The notes below the pieces were generated by a model. That model ran no database searches. It was not told the origin of the DNA and saw only the letters and a program-made list of their open reading frames with translations. The position numbers and the translations under genes are program-made. DNA of 64,000 nt from Paracholeplasma vituli (GTDB lineage: Bacteria > Bacillota_I > Bacilli_A > Acholeplasmatales > UBA5453), in contig NZ_JAOEGN010000006.1 in assembly GCF_025446935.1 (NCBI RefSeq), positions 1-64,000 of the forward strand, given 5' to 3'. Positions 1 to 10,661 of this stretch are shown in pieces; position 1 is the stretch's first letter, and every line of letters begins with the position of its first letter.

Positions 1-124
1 AAAACAGTCTAGCTGTATTAGTATGAAACAAATCCACAGTACATTATTAGTATATTAAATTAGAAAGAAAGAGGAAAGGTTTGAATTCATCTTAAGTGCT
101 AACTTAATACAATTTAAATCTTAC

Positions 125-673
125 ATGATTAATATGACAACTTTTATTTTTATTAGACATGGAGAACCTCGTTACGATGAGGTTATCGAACGTGGTTACA
201 AAAACCAAGGTTATGACCTTGGAAAACTAACCGATCGAGGTGTTTTACAAGCTGAAACGGTTGCAAAAGAAGCGATATTAAAGGATGCTGACTATATCAT
301 TTCATCGCCTTATACACGCGCACTTCAAACCGCAGCAATCATTTCTAGAATCACACAGATTCCACTCACTGTTGAAAACGACTTACACGAGTGGATGCCT
401 GATGTTACTTTTTCAGATCGTAACGACTTAGACGAAGCTTATCCTGAGTTCATGCAAAATAAAGGTATTCGTAACCCGAATACGAAGTTTCCTTGGGAAT
501 CCTATGAAACATTATCAAAACGTACACATAACGCCATAAAACCGTATTTAAAATATAAAAAAGTGATAGTGGTCTGTCATGGTATTGTAATGGGGACATT
601 TACGAATATAGAAGATATGATTCCACATTGTGGTATTCGGGTAGTAAACATCGATGAGTCATTTTTCAAATAG
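125..673 (+). CDS. Histidine phosphatase family protein (phosphoglycerate-mutase fold)
   Basis: This is a cytoplasmic histidine phosphatase of unknown substrate. The N-terminal phospho-acceptor motif RHG is at residues 11-13, and a second His-Gly pair at about residue 152 (VVCHG) fits the usual second catalytic histidine. At 182 residues it is a normal single-domain member. The start is uncertain: ATG at 125 and ATG at 134 both precede the first strand, and no clear Shine-Dalgarno is visible. A TACAAT box at 108-113 would give a very short leader or a leaderless mRNA. The gene overlaps mutY by 20 bases, so the two are probably co-transcribed. Bases 1-124 upstream hold nothing else I can identify. 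The family call is firm; the substrate is not known. Confidence 0.85.
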   Translation: MINMTTFIFIRHGEPRYDEVIERGYKNQGYDLGKLTDRGVLQAETVAKEAILKDADYIISSPYTRALQTAAIISRITQIPLTVENDLHEWMPDVTFSDRNDLDEAYPEFMQNKGIRNPNTKFPWESYETLSKRTHNAIKPYLKYKKVIVVCHGIVMGTFTNIEDMIPHCGIRVVNIDESFFK

Positions 674-1679
674 TTTAATTGCGTGGTATGAAATCCACAA
701 ACGCGATTTACCTTGGCGCCATACTGAAAACCCTTATTATATTTGGGTCTCTGAAATCATGTTACAGCAGACTCAGGCTCAAACAGTCATTCCGTATTAC
801 AATCGTTTTATTGAAACCTTACCTACTTTAAAGGACCTAGCTTTCGCTGAAGAAGATCTCATATTGAAACTATGGGAAGGTTTAGGTTATTATTCTCGAG
901 TTCGTAATATGAAGAAAACAGCTCAATATATCTTGGAAAACTACAACGGCATTTTTCCAAATCGTTATGAGGATTTAATCAAACTAACGGGTATTGGTGA
1001 ATACACTGCCGGTGCGATTCTTTCGATTGCATATCATCAAAAATGGAGTGCAATTGACGGGAATGTATCCAGAGTTTTGGCTCGCTATTTCGGCTTTAAA
1101 AAAGATATAACGCTAAACACCTCTAAAAAAATGTTAACGGATTTGAATCATACATTATTAGAAGATGAACGACCACATTTGTACACGCAAGCCATGATTG
1201 AATTAGGTGCTACTTTATGTACCAAGCATAATCCAAAATGCGATCTATGTCCTGTATCAGCAATGTGTGTAGCCAAGAAAGAAAATCTTCAAAGTGTATT
1301 ACCTGTCAAAGCAAAAGCGAAAGCAAAAACAGAAAAACACTTCATTACATTTATTCTTCAAGACGAAAACAATCAATATCTAGTTCAAAAAGTCGAGGAC
1401 AATTTACTAAAAGGCCTCTATTTATTACCACAGGTGGAATCAGATGGGTTATCCTATGCCATCGAGTCTTTGATGGACCAAGGGATAGAAATCTATTATA
1501 CTGAACCTTTAAAGTCTTATAAGCATGTGTTTACACATCTTGTTTGGTCTATGGATGTTTATTTCGGTAAGTGCAAGAACAGCGATTCATTGACAAAGAT
1601 AGATCATTTTAATCATATTCCAATGGCGACGGCGCATAAACAAATAATTCATAAGGAGAAACATTATGGCAACGATTAG
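654..1679 (+). CDS. mutY: A/G-specific adenine glycosylase MutY
   Basis: MutY is a base-excision repair enzyme that removes adenine mispaired with 8-oxoguanine. The helix-hairpin-helix segment is at residues about 112-122 (TGIGEYTAGAI). The catalytic glutamate is in SEIMLQQTQ (E34), and the glycosylase-family aspartate is D135 in AIDGNVSR. The 4Fe-4S cluster ligands are C189, C196, C199 and C205, with the expected C-x6-C-x2-C-x5-C spacing. The remaining ~120 residues correspond to the NUDIX-like 8-oxoG-sensing domain (HVFTHLVW). The 341-residue length is typical. It overlaps the preceding phosphatase by 20 bases and the following small gene by 14 bases, forming a compact operon. Confidence 0.95.
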   Translation: MSHFSNSLIAWYEIHKRDLPWRHTENPYYIWVSEIMLQQTQAQTVIPYYNRFIETLPTLKDLAFAEEDLILKLWEGLGYYSRVRNMKKTAQYILENYNGIFPNRYEDLIKLTGIGEYTAGAILSIAYHQKWSAIDGNVSRVLARYFGFKKDITLNTSKKMLTDLNHTLLEDERPHLYTQAMIELGATLCTKHNPKCDLCPVSAMCVAKKENLQSVLPVKAKAKAKTEKHFITFILQDENNQYLVQKVEDNLLKGLYLLPQVESDGLSYAIESLMDQGIEIYYTEPLKSYKHVFTHLVWSMDVYFGKCKNSDSLTKIDHFNHIPMATAHKQIIHKEKHYGND

Positions 1680-1995
1680 TTTAAGCGGAACTGGTGATAT
1701 TCAAAACGTAGGTCAAGTCATTTATAATGCTGTAGTTCATGGTTCGATTACTGGTGAATGTCGACTCGATGTTAAGTCGGATTTCGAAGATGGCTCTGTC
1801 CGGATGATGGTTTTTGAAAAGTTCTATTATCGCACTAGTAATCGTGCAAGTTTATCCATCATGATTAGCCAAAAAGGTAATCAAATTAGAGTTAATGGCA
1901 TCAGTACTGGGGCTGCACAGGGTATGTTGGTTAGATTTGCCTGGGGTGCTGAAGATAATTTTTCTGGTATCGTTGAAAAAATACTCAAAATATGA
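1666..1995 (+). CDS. Small conserved protein, DUF6054-like
   Basis: This is a 109-residue protein with no signal peptide or membrane segment. It carries the pattern VFEKFYYRTSNRASL followed near the C-terminus by RFAWGAEDNF, which I recall as the hallmark of the DUF6054 family, whose function is unknown. The start ATG lies inside the last codons of mutY (14-base overlap) with an AAGGAG Shine-Dalgarno, so it is translated from the mutY message. It is followed at once by a bidirectional hairpin terminator. The family assignment is from memory of the motif and has not been checked by search. Confidence 0.65.
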   Translation: MATISLSGTGDIQNVGQVIYNAVVHGSITGECRLDVKSDFEDGSVRMMVFEKFYYRTSNRASLSIMISQKGNQIRVNGISTGAAQGMLVRFAWGAEDNFSGIVEKILKI

Positions 1996-2010
1996 GTTTT
2001 AGATAACAAA

Positions 2011-2032
2011 AAAGCGCTCAAATGAGCGCTTT
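2011..2032. terminator. Bidirectional terminator between the mutY operon and queT
   Basis: A perfect 9-bp stem (AAAGCGCTC / GAGCGCTTT, loop AAAT) lies between two convergent genes. It overlaps the queT stop codon. A-runs upstream and T-rich sequence downstream let it work on both strands. Confidence 0.8.
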
Positions 2033-2516
2033 AATCTTCAAATAATGACTTGAATCCAGTGTGTTTATCGAGTAACTGATACAAGGGCATCCCCACGATA
2101 TAAGTCACTGCAAACTCACCGATTGCGACATAACCCATGGTTAGAAATAAGGGTAAATCCCAAACGAGATATAAAATGAAACCAACAATGACACCGTTAA
2201 ATAAGGTAGGTGCTAAAAGTGATAGGTACTTGTTCTTGATGCGAACCATCGAATAGACGCTCAAGAACGTAGCGAGTACTCCTAGGGTTAAATCAAATGG
2301 TAATTGTGCGCCTGGGCTGTACAAATTGGCAACAAAAGTTCCGACGGTAAGACCGACCACCGCTTTTTTGTCAAAGAATACCAGAATCAAGAGTAGTTCA
2401 GCAACGCGAAACTGAATTTCACCGAAGCTAATCGGGATGAATAGTAACACGAGGACGACATAAAGTGCCGCAACCAAAGATTGTCTAATCCAATCTTTTA
2501 AGGTAAAATGAAACAT
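2031..2516 (-). CDS. queT: QueT-family queuosine-precursor transporter (ECF S component)
   Basis: QueT is the integral membrane substrate-binding (S) subunit of an energy-coupling-factor transporter for preQ1 or queuine-type precursors. It works with shared EcfA, EcfA' and EcfT subunits that are not encoded in this window. The 161 residues contain about five hydrophobic segments, with the family pattern FGEIQFRVAE near residue 32 and YSPGA near residue 67. The identification is supported independently by a preQ1-I riboswitch directly upstream whose tail contains the Shine-Dalgarno, and by a divergent tgt gene. Translation is therefore probably repressed by preQ1. Since tgt next door looks damaged, the physiological need for this importer is an open question. 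Confidence 0.9.
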   Translation of the reverse strand: MFHFTLKDWIRQSLVAALYVVLVLLFIPISFGEIQFRVAELLLILVFFDKKAVVGLTVGTFVANLYSPGAQLPFDLTLGVLATFLSVYSMVRIKNKYLSLLAPTLFNGVIVGFILYLVWDLPLFLTMGYVAIGEFAVTYIVGMPLYQLLDKHTGFKSLFED

Positions 2517-2526
2517 ATGAAATTAT

Positions 2527-2562
2527 CTCCTTGTTTTGTTTTCGCAGGTAACTAGTACTGCG
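2527..2562 (-). promoter_or_regulatory. preQ1-I riboswitch controlling queT
   Basis: On the minus strand a 5-bp P1 stem CGCAG/CTGCG (2558-2562 with 2543-2547) encloses the 10-nt loop TACTAGTTAC. It is followed by the A-rich tail AAAACAAAACAAGG and then AGA. The tail matches the class I preQ1 aptamer, including the AACAAAACAAGG end known from the Thermoanaerobacter riboswitch. AAGGAG (2527-2532) is both the 3' part of the pseudoknot and the queT Shine-Dalgarno, 10 nt from the ATG. This indicates ligand-dependent occlusion of the ribosome-binding site. Confidence 0.9.
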
Positions 2563-2580
2563 GGCAGAAGCCATAAACAA

Positions 2581-3716
<1,136 letters not shown>

Positions 3717-3811
3717 GTTCTGCTAAAATCGCTTTATATATCTTTTAATTATAAGTCAATTAGTGTAAAATTAACTTAGGTTGTTTATAACAAAATTTTA
3801 GGAGGGATATT

Positions 3812-4939
3812 ATGGTATTTGGCGAAAATGATAACTTCAACCAGAAGCCAGTCATCAAAGTAATTGGTGTTGGTGGCGGTGGTGGTAATGCCGTCAACCG
3901 CATGATTGAAAACGATGTAAAAGGTGTAGAATTCGTAGCTGTGAATACCGATGCCCAAGTATTAAGAGTATCCCGTGCTGAGAAACGTCTACAAATTGGA
4001 AAACATTTAACCCGTGGATTAGGTGCCGGTGCTAAACCAGAAGTTGGTAAACGTGCAGCGTTGGAATCTGAGGATGAAATAAGAGCCGTATTGAGCGATG
4101 CTGATATGGTGTTTATTACTGCCGGTATGGGTGGTGGAACTGGGACAGGTGCAGCTCCAATCATCGCGAGACTTGCGAAAGAAATGGGTTGTCTAACGAT
4201 TGGTATTGTTACAAAACCATTTGCATTTGAAGGCCCAGCACGTACTCAAGCCGCAATATCCGGTCTTGAAGAATTGAAGCAATTTGTCGATACGTTGATC
4301 GTCATTCCAAATGAACGCTTATTATCCATTATTGAACCGAATACACAAATGCTAGATGCGTTCCGTGAAGCCGATAATGTCTTAAGACAAGGGGTTCAAG
4401 GGATTGCTGAAATCATTGCAGTTCCTGGTCTGATTAACGTTGACTTTGCTGACGTACGTACAGTTATGGAAAACAAAGGTACCGCATTAATGGGGATTGG
4501 GATCGCCTCTGGTGAGAATAGGGCCATTGAAGCAGCTCGTAAAGCCATTCACTCGAAACTTTTAGAAGTCTCAATTGATGGTGCAACCGATGCAATTGTC
4601 AATATCACTTCTGGTACAAACATCACGCTATTCGAAGTTTCACAGGCCTTAGATGAAATTCGTAATGCGACTGATTTTGAGTTAAACGTCATTTATGGTA
4701 CTGCCTTAAATGAGGATTTAAAGGATGAAATGATTGTCACTGTAATCGCGACAGGATATGAGCTCAAAGCGAAGGAATCTACTATTGATGATTTTGCAAC
4801 TCAAATCTTCAAAAAGACTACAAATGATCAAGTGAAGTTGACACCATCCGGATTTGAAAAACAAAGTCAGATGGTCGAACCTCAAGCAGAAGTCAAGAAA
4901 TCAAATAAATTGCCATCATGGCTACAAAGTAAAAAATAA
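3812..4939 (+). CDS. ftsZ: Cell division GTPase FtsZ
   Basis: FtsZ is the tubulin-like GTPase that polymerises at mid-cell. The GTP-binding signature GGGTGTG is at residues 107-113, with glycine-rich N-terminal strand [14 protein letters not shown]7-loop-type region precedes a short linker, and the C-terminal peptide [10 protein letters not shown] resembles the usual partner-binding tail. The start follows a strong AGGAGG. No ftsA is adjacent; tgt lies upstream and ychF downstream. SepF, four genes later, is the likely membrane anchor. In a wall-less cell FtsZ is not universally essential, but this copy looks intact. Confidence 0.97.
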   Translation: MVFGENDNFNQKPVIKVIGVGGGGGNAVNRMIENDVKGVEFVAVNTDAQVLRVSRAEKRLQIGKHLTRGLGAGAKPEVGKRAALESEDEIRAVLSDADMVFITAGMGGGTGTGAAPIIARLAKEMGCLTIGIVTKPFAFEGPARTQAAISGLEELKQFVDTLIVIPNERLLSIIEPNTQMLDAFREADNVLRQGVQGIAEIIAVPGLINVDFADVRTVMENKGTALMGIGIASGENRAIEAARKAIHSKLLEVSIDGATDAIVNITSGTNITLFEVSQALDEIRNATDFELNVIYGTALNEDLKDEMIVTVIATGYELKAKESTIDDFATQIFKKTTNDQVKLTPSGFEKQSQMVEPQAEVKKSNKLPSWLQSKK

Positions 4940-4942
4940 CAG

Positions 4943-4966
4943 AAAAGGGGCCCTGGCGCCTTTTTT
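4943..4966 (+). terminator. Probable terminator after ftsZ
   Basis: An imperfect hairpin (AAAAGG...CCTTTT outer stem, with GC-rich inner pairs from GGGCC/GGCGCC) is followed by six Ts. It starts three bases after the ftsZ stop and would separate ftsZ from ychF, perhaps only partially. Confidence 0.6.
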
Positions 4967-4984
4967 GATGAAGGAGTATTATTT

Positions 4985-6085
4985 ATGTTAAGAGCAGGTA
5001 TTGTTGGGTTACCCAACGTGGGTAAATCCACATTATTCAATGCAATCACGAAAAGTGCAGCCCTCGCTGCAAACTATCCATTTGCGACCATAGACCCAAA
5101 TATTGGGGTTGTTACTTTAAAGGATAAACGATTAGATGTCCTTGCAGGTATGTATAAATCAGGACGCATTGTCCCAACTACAGTCGAATTCATCGATATT
5201 GCTGGTTTGGTTAAAGGGGCTTCTAAAGGTGAAGGTCTTGGAAACCAATTTTTAAGTCACATTCGTGATGTCGATACGATTTGTCAAGTTGTGCGTTTGT
5301 TTAAAGACGATAATATCATCCACGTTGAAGGTTCTGTAGATCCTTTACGTGACATTGATATTATTCAGCTTGAACTCAATATTGCAGACTATGATACGGT
5401 TATGAAACGTATCCCTAAAATTGAGAAAAAAGCGAAAACAGCTGGTAATCCAGAAGAGAAAGAAGAATTTGAAGTATTAAGTAAGATTAAGCAAAGCTTA
5501 GAAGATAACATTCCGATTCGTTTAATGGATTTGTCCGATAGCGAACTTGCAATTATTAAAAGCTATAACTTCCTTTCTGCTAAAGCGATGATATACATCG
5601 CGAACGTCTCAGAAACCGAAATTCGTACTATTGAAACTAATCCAGTCTATCAACGTTTGGTTGAAAAAGGTAACCACGAATCGGCGGATGTCGTTTACAT
5701 CTCCGCACAAATCGAATCCGAACTCGCTCAACTAGACGATGAAGAAAAAGAAATGTTTATGGCTGAACTTGGCCTTCATGAAGCTGGACTCGATCAGTTA
5801 ATCCGTACCACTTACCATCGCTTAGGTTTAGAAACCTACTTCACGGCTGGTCCGATGGAAGCTAGAGCTTGGACATTTAGAAAAGGCATGACCGCACCAC
5901 AATGTGCCGGTATTATTCACAGCGATTTTGAACGTGGTTTCATTCGAGCTGAAACTGTGGCTTTCGATGACTTAGTCAAGTATGGTTCATACTCAGGTGC
6001 TAAAGAAGCCGGACGCGTTCGTCAAGAAGGCAAAGACTACCTCGTCAAAGATGGGGATGTCATGTTATTCAAATTTAATGTCTAA
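4985..6085 (+). CDS. ychF: Obg-family ATPase YchF
   Basis: YchF is a universally conserved P-loop NTPase of the Obg family that prefers ATP and associates with ribosomes and the proteasome or proteases. The Walker A sequence GLPNVGKST is at residues 8-16, Switch II DIAG follows, and the helical insertion and C-terminal TGS domain are present (AWTFRKGMTAPQCAG, ending VMLFKFNV). At 366 residues it is the normal length. The start follows AAGGAG. Its placement between ftsZ and the ylmE-sepF-ylmH genes differs from Bacillus. The next gene starts inside its last codons, so they are translationally coupled. Confidence 0.96.
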   Translation: MLRAGIVGLPNVGKSTLFNAITKSAALAANYPFATIDPNIGVVTLKDKRLDVLAGMYKSGRIVPTTVEFIDIAGLVKGASKGEGLGNQFLSHIRDVDTICQVVRLFKDDNIIHVEGSVDPLRDIDIIQLELNIADYDTVMKRIPKIEKKAKTAGNPEEKEEFEVLSKIKQSLEDNIPIRLMDLSDSELAIIKSYNFLSAKAMIYIANVSETEIRTIETNPVYQRLVEKGNHESADVVYISAQIESELAQLDDEEKEMFMAELGLHEAGLDQLIRTTYHRLGLETYFTAGPMEARAWTFRKGMTAPQCAGIIHSDFERGFIRAETVAFDDLVKYGSYSGAKEAGRVRQEGKDYLVKDGDVMLFKFNV

Positions 6086-6701
6086 ATTGACTTTTAATAC
6101 ACAATCCATCTTAAAATCCGTTATGAACTATCCGGATGTTACGGTGGTTTGTGCTTCTAAATACGTCAATGCGCTCGAGATGAGAGAAATATTTCAAGCT
6201 GGTGTACACCATTTTGGTGAAAATCATGCTCAAGTTTTATTAGAAAAAAAGGCTTTATTGAGAGATTTGCCAATCACTTGGCACTTCATCGGACACCTTC
6301 AAACCAACAAGGTAAAAAAACTCGTGCCTGAAATTGATTTTTTACATAGTTTAGATTCACTTAAACTTGCTAAAGAAATCCAAAAGTATCGAGATACCCC
6401 GCTTTCTTGTTTTATCGAACTCAATGTAGTCAATGATCCAAATAAGACTGGATTATCCATACCGGATTTGCCAGAATTTCTTTTAGAAATCCAAAAATAT
6501 GATAAAATAAAGATAGTCGGTTTCATGGCGATGGGTGTAGATCAGGATTTAACAAAGACTCAATCAGTCTTTGAGACACTCAAAGCTTTGAAAGAACAAA
6601 CCAATTTACCGTACGTTTCGATGGGCATGACAGACGATTATCCAATCGCCCTTGCTGTCGGTACCAATTTCGTACGAATTGGCCGCAAATTCATTTTGTG
6701 A
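6078..6701 (+). CDS. yggS: PLP homeostasis protein YggS/YlmE
   Basis: This is a pyridoxal-5'-phosphate-binding protein of the alanine-racemase fold that buffers PLP and affects amino-acid metabolism. The PLP lysine is K28 in VVCASKYV. Family landmarks follow in order: FGENHAQ, WHFIGHLQTNK, FLHSLDS, the GFMAMG strand, and SMGMTDD with the phosphate-binding VRIGRKF at the end. I set the start at ATG 6078, which overlaps the ychF stop, because sequence upstream of it is just ychF in another frame. At 207 residues it is slightly short. It corresponds to ylmE of the Firmicutes ftsZ-ylm cluster. Confidence 0.92.
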   Translation: MSKLTFNTQSILKSVMNYPDVTVVCASKYVNALEMREIFQAGVHHFGENHAQVLLEKKALLRDLPITWHFIGHLQTNKVKKLVPEIDFLHSLDSLKLAKEIQKYRDTPLSCFIELNVVNDPNKTGLSIPDLPEFLLEIQKYDKIKIVGFMAMGVDQDLTKTQSVFETLKALKEQTNLPYVSMGMTDDYPIALAVGTNFVRIGRKFIL

Positions 6702-6709
6702 GGTAATTT

Positions 6710-7057
6710 ATGGCCCTATTTAGTAAAACCAAGAAATCTGAAAGTGTCCTACCAAACTATCAAGGCGAATCGCTTTCTACAGCGTTCGACCGTGTTATTT
6801 TTGAATCTTTGTCCACAGATGAAGATGCGTATATCACCTCATTAGCCACCGAACTCATGGATGGTCACCCACTCGTACTCAATTTTGAGGAGTTACAACC
6901 AGACCCAGCGAATAAAATTATGGCCTTTCTTTCTGGCGTGGTGTTTGCACTAGAAGGCGACATCATTCAAATTAACAAGAAGGTGTTCTTATTTGCACGT
7001 CAACAAGAGTTTAAAGATGGGACATTAAAACAATTTATCGATGAATATAAAGACTGA
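6710..7057 (+). CDS. sepF: Cell division protein SepF
   Basis: SepF is a cytoplasmic FtsZ-bundling and membrane-anchoring protein. The 115 residues consist of a short positively charged N-terminus, an unstructured linker, and the compact SepF domain (HPLVLNFEELQPDPANKIMAFLSGVVFALEG). The classical amphipathic N-terminal anchor helix is weak here (MALFSKTKKSE). It lies 8 bases after yggS with a GAGGTAA ribosome-binding site and overlaps ylmH by 17 bases. Since no ftsA is adjacent, SepF is the best candidate for tethering FtsZ to the membrane. Confidence 0.93.
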   Translation: MALFSKTKKSESVLPNYQGESLSTAFDRVIFESLSTDEDAYITSLATELMDGHPLVLNFEELQPDPANKIMAFLSGVVFALEGDIIQINKKVFLFARQQEFKDGTLKQFIDEYKD

Positions 7058-7748
7058 TTTTTACAGGCGTTTAAAAAGTCAACGTGACGCCTATTATCAA
7101 GACCTTTTGTATCGGTTTTTAAACCCGCCTGAGCGTGATTTGGTCAAATCGATGTTTAAAGGTTTTCATATTTATGAATCCGATTCTAACCACGAATATG
7201 CAAGGGTTTATGTTACAGAAGAACCAAAAGAGGTCGATTTTAAGATCATCACTTTAAAATCAACTTATGTAGACCCTCTAATATCACATCGTGATGTCTT
7301 AGGTGCACTCATGCATCTAGGATTAGAACGAGATACCTTTGGTGATATTCACATTACTGAAAAGGATATATACATTCAAGTAGTTGCTGAACTTAAACAG
7401 ATTTTTACAGACTTACATCAAATCAAACAAGACTTCATTTACTTTGAAGAGGTTAGTGGTATTCCAACTGACAGTAAACAGAAAAATGAAGCCATAACCT
7501 TGTTTTTAGATAGTCTAAGGATTGATAATCTTGTGAGTAAAGCATTTAACATCCATCGTGAGGACGTTAAAACGATGATTGATCAAGAAAAAGTCAAAAT
7601 TAACTACTTTCCAGTACAAAAATATACTGTTTTAGTAAAACCTTATGATATAATATCGGTTAGAGGATTTGGTCGTATCATCCTTACAGATGACATGGGC
7701 ACGTCCAAAAGTCAAAAAATTAGAATCAAATGTGAATTGTTGCGATAA
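7041..7748 (+). CDS. ylmH: S4-domain RNA-binding protein YlmH
   Basis: YlmH is an RNA-binding protein of the ftsZ-ileS neighbourhood that has been linked to ribosome-associated quality control, where it acts like RqcP on obstructed 50S subunits. It has an N-terminal ~150-residue domain (PPERDLVKSMF, RDVLGALMHLGL) and a C-terminal S4 domain from about residue 165 (DNLVSKAFNIHREDV, then VLVKPYDIISVRGFGR). The start ATG lies within sepF. The stop is followed directly by the T-box leader of ileS. MutS2, which acts in the same quality-control pathway in Bacillus, is also in this window. Confidence 0.88.
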   Translation: MNIKTDFYRRLKSQRDAYYQDLLYRFLNPPERDLVKSMFKGFHIYESDSNHEYARVYVTEEPKEVDFKIITLKSTYVDPLISHRDVLGALMHLGLERDTFGDIHITEKDIYIQVVAELKQIFTDLHQIKQDFIYFEEVSGIPTDSKQKNEAITLFLDSLRIDNLVSKAFNIHREDVKTMIDQEKVKINYFPVQKYTVLVKPYDIISVRGFGRIILTDDMGTSKSQKIRIKCELLR

Positions 7749-7754
7749 CAATGG

Positions 7755-7945
7755 ACAGCATATGGAACTAGAGATGTAAGAAGCGACTTAGGGATTGGTG
7801 AAAGCCTAAGCAAATCACTCCATAGGATCACCATAGAGCAACTGTAGACACTGCGTTAAAGTGTAAGAGGGCTAACTGTTTTTAAGTTAGAACTAAGGTG
7901 GTACCGCGACACTGTCGTCCTTAGATTTCATCTAGGGACTTTTTT
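7755..7945 (+). promoter_or_regulatory. T-box leader of ileS (isoleucine)
   Basis: The canonical T-box AACTAAGGTGGTACCGCG is at 7891-7908, followed by a terminator (stem GTCCTTAGAT / ATCTAGGGAC, 7917-7939, then Ts). Stem I contains the GGTGAAAGCC block. The candidate specifier is ATC at 7828-7830, followed by ACC, matching isoleucine and the downstream ileS. Uncharged tRNA-Ile should favour the antiterminator. No convincing promoter is seen between ylmH and the leader, so it may also attenuate readthrough from the ftsZ-side operon. Confidence 0.93.
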
Positions 7946-7966
7946 ATTTTTATAGGAGGATTGACC

Positions 7967-10660
7967 GTGGAACTTAAAGATACACTATTACTACCCCAAA
8001 CCAGTTTTGAAATGCGTGGGAACTTAGGGGTTAGAGAAGTAGAATTCCAATCTAAATGGGAATCTATGGATTTATACAACCGCGTATTAAAACAAAATGA
8101 AGGCAATACCCCATTCGTATTACACGATGGGCCACCTTATGCCAATGGTGCAATCCATATTGGGCATGCCTTAAACAAAATCTTAAAAGACTTTGTCCTT
8201 CGTTATAAAACCATGAAGGGTTTTTATGCACCTTATATTCCAGGTTGGGATACACACGGTTTGCCAATTGAACAAGCACTCACCAAAAAAGGTGTTAATC
8301 GTAAAGAAATGACGGTATCTGATTTTAGAAGACTCTGTCATGATTACGCATTAGAACAAGTCAAAATGCAGAAAGTTCAATTCAAACGTTTAGGCATCTT
8401 AGGCGAATGGGACAATCCATATATCACTTTAAACCCATCCTTTGAAGCGGATCAACTTCGTGTTTTTGGAGCGATGGCAGCTAAAGGTCTCATTTATAAA
8501 GGATTAAAACCAGTCTACTGGTCACCAAGTTCAGAATCTGCACTAGCAGAAGCAGAAATTGAATACGAAGAAGTCACCAGTCCATCGATTTATGTGGCTT
8601 TTGAAGTCGTAGAAGGCCCACGTAAAGGCCAAAAATTGATTATTTGGACAACAACTCCTTGGACTTTACCTGCAAACCTAGCGATTTCTGCGAACCCAAC
8701 TTTAACTTATGTTGTTGTACAAAACCAGGGGACTCAATATATTGTTGCGAAATCATTACTCGAAAAAGTAAGTTCCGTACTTAAGTTCGAAAACCCTATT
8801 GTAGTAGATACTTTCCCAGGTACTGACCTTGAGTTTGTTAAGTATACCCACCCATTAAATGGCCGTATTTGCCCAGTTATCTTAGGTGAACACGTCACCG
8901 ATACCGATGGTACTGGATTAGTTCATACCGCACCAGGTCATGGTGAAGACGACTATAACGTTGGTAAAAAATACAATCTAGATATCTTAGTACCTGTGGA
9001 TGACCGTGGGATGTTTACTAAAGAAGCCCTTGAATTTGAAGGGATCTATTATGAAAAAGCCAATCCACTCATCATTGAAAAACTCCAAAATATGGGGAAC
9101 TTGCTCCATGTTTCTTACTTTAAACACAGCTATCCACATGACTGGCGTACAAAGAAGCCAATCATTTTTAGAGCAACCCCACAATGGTTTGCTTCGATTG
9201 ATTTATTAAAACAACCCCTCTTAGAAGAAATCAAACATACCAATTGGATCCAAAAATGGGGCGAACTTCGTATTCATAATATGATTAAAGACCGCAATGA
9301 CTGGTGTATCTCTCGTCAACGTGCTTGGGGTGTACCAATTCCAGTATTCTATGCTGAAAATGGTGAAGCGATTCTTGACCAAGCGGTCATCAATCATGTC
9401 GCAACCATCGTTGAAGAAAAAGGTACCAATGCTTGGTTAGATTTAGATGTCAAGGACTTATTGCCAAAAGGCTTTACGCATCCAGGTTCACCAAATGGTA
9501 TCTTTAAAAAAGAAACTGACATCATGGATGTTTGGTTTGACTCTGGGTCTTCCCATAAACTATTAGCACGTAGAGGCTTATCTTACCCGGCAGACCTTTA
9601 TCTAGAAGGTTCTGACCAATACCGTGGTTGGTTCAACTCCTCACTCATCACAGGTGTAGCACTTTATGGTAAAGCACCATATAAAGCAGTTGTATCGCAC
9701 GGTTTCGTACTAGATAAAGATGGCCGTGCTATGAGTAAGTCGTTAGGTAATACTACCGACCCACTAAAAATAACATCTGAAATGGGTGCAGATATCCTAA
9801 GATTATGGGTATCCTCTGTTGAATATGCTTCCGACGTCCGTATCGGCGATCAATTGATGAAACAAGTCAGTGAATCCTACCGTAAGATTCGTAACACATT
9901 CAAATTCTTATTATCCAATCTTTTCGACTTCAATCCATCTACGGATTTAGTGCCATACAATCAATTAGGTTCACTCGATAAGGTCATGTTACATAAACTT
10001 GAAGATTTAAAACAAGGTGTCTATGAATCCTTTGATCAATTCCGTTTTGATGTGGTTTACAGACAAGTCAATAACTATATGATCAATGACTTATCTGCAT
10101 TCTACTTAGACTACACCAAAGACATTTTATATGTTGAATCCCAAAAAGGGTTGCTAAGAAGAAGTGTCCAAACTGTTTTATATGAACAATTGATGACACT
10201 ACTTAAAGTATTAAATCCAATTTTACCTCATACAACTTCAGAAGCTTATTGGGCTTTACCGTTTGAACACCTAGATGATGTATATCTAGAAAAAATGCCT
10301 GAAGTTAACACTTATTCAGATCGTCATTTAGATGCAGCCTTTGAAGATTTCATGAGGCTCCGTGATGAACTCCTAAAACAATTAGAAGACATGCGTAAGA
10401 ACAAAGTCATCGGTAAATCATTAGAAGCTGGTGTTAAAGTAACCTTACCTAAAGACATGCGTAATCACATTGAATCCTTAAATGTGTCACTCACTCAAGT
10501 ATTGATGGTTTCATCCATTGAACTACACCTCGGCGAAAGCCTCAATGTCGAAACCTTTGTTGCAGAAGGTCATAAGTGTGAACGCTGCTGGAATATCGTC
10601 GCTAAGGTCGATGAACAACACGTTTGTCCACGCTGTGCAGCTGTATTGAAAGGCGAATAA
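7967..10660 (+). CDS. ileS: Isoleucyl-tRNA synthetase
   Basis: A class I aminoacyl-tRNA synthetase. The ATP-binding GAIHIGH is at residues 61-67 and AMSKS at 588-592. The CP1 editing domain lies between ([13 protein letters not shown]; later [13 protein letters not shown]). The C-terminus carries a zinc knuckle (CERCWN and CPRC). I chose GTG 7967 as start because the strong AGGAGG at 7954-7959 is 7 bases from it; an in-frame TTG at 7961 would be only one base from that Shine-Dalgarno. The 897-residue length is normal for the bacterial type. Expression is governed by the T-box upstream, and surE follows after a single base. Confidence 0.97.
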   Translation: MELKDTLLLPQTSFEMRGNLGVREVEFQSKWESMDLYNRVLKQNEGNTPFVLHDGPPYANGAIHIGHALNKILKDFVLRYKTMKGFYAPYIPGWDTHGLPIEQALTKKGVNRKEMTVSDFRRLCHDYALEQVKMQKVQFKRLGILGEWDNPYITLNPSFEADQLRVFGAMAAKGLIYKGLKPVYWSPSSESALAEAEIEYEEVTSPSIYVAFEVVEGPRKGQKLIIWTTTPWTLPANLAISANPTLTYVVVQNQGTQYIVAKSLLEKVSSVLKFENPIVVDTFPGTDLEFVKYTHPLNGRICPVILGEHVTDTDGTGLVHTAPGHGEDDYNVGKKYNLDILVPVDDRGMFTKEALEFEGIYYEKANPLIIEKLQNMGNLLHVSYFKHSYPHDWRTKKPIIFRATPQWFASIDLLKQPLLEEIKHTNWIQKWGELRIHNMIKDRNDWCISRQRAWGVPIPVFYAENGEAILDQAVINHVATIVEEKGTNAWLDLDVKDLLPKGFTHPGSPNGIFKKETDIMDVWFDSGSSHKLLARRGLSYPADLYLEGSDQYRGWFNSSLITGVALYGKAPYKAVVSHGFVLDKDGRAMSKSLGNTTDPLKITSEMGADILRLWVSSVEYASDVRIGDQLMKQVSESYRKIRNTFKFLLSNLFDFNPSTDLVPYNQLGSLDKVMLHKLEDLKQGVYESFDQFRFDVVYRQVNNYMINDLSAFYLDYTKDILYVESQKGLLRRSVQTVLYEQLMTLLKVLNPILPHTTSEAYWALPFEHLDDVYLEKMPEVNTYSDRHLDAAFEDFMRLRDELLKQLEDMRKNKVIGKSLEAGVKVTLPKDMRNHIESLNVSLTQVLMVSSIELHLGESLNVETFVAEGHKCERCWNIVAKVDEQHVCPRCAAVLKGE

Positions 10661-10661
10661 T

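Noticed and set aside
1238-1504. 88-codon plus-strand ORF inside mutY
   Set aside because: Out-of-frame shadow with a composition unlike the neighbouring genes and no ribosome-binding site.
3760-4164. 134-codon minus-strand ORF opposite ftsZ
   Set aside because: Proline/alanine-rich shadow of the glycine-rich GTP-binding region of ftsZ.
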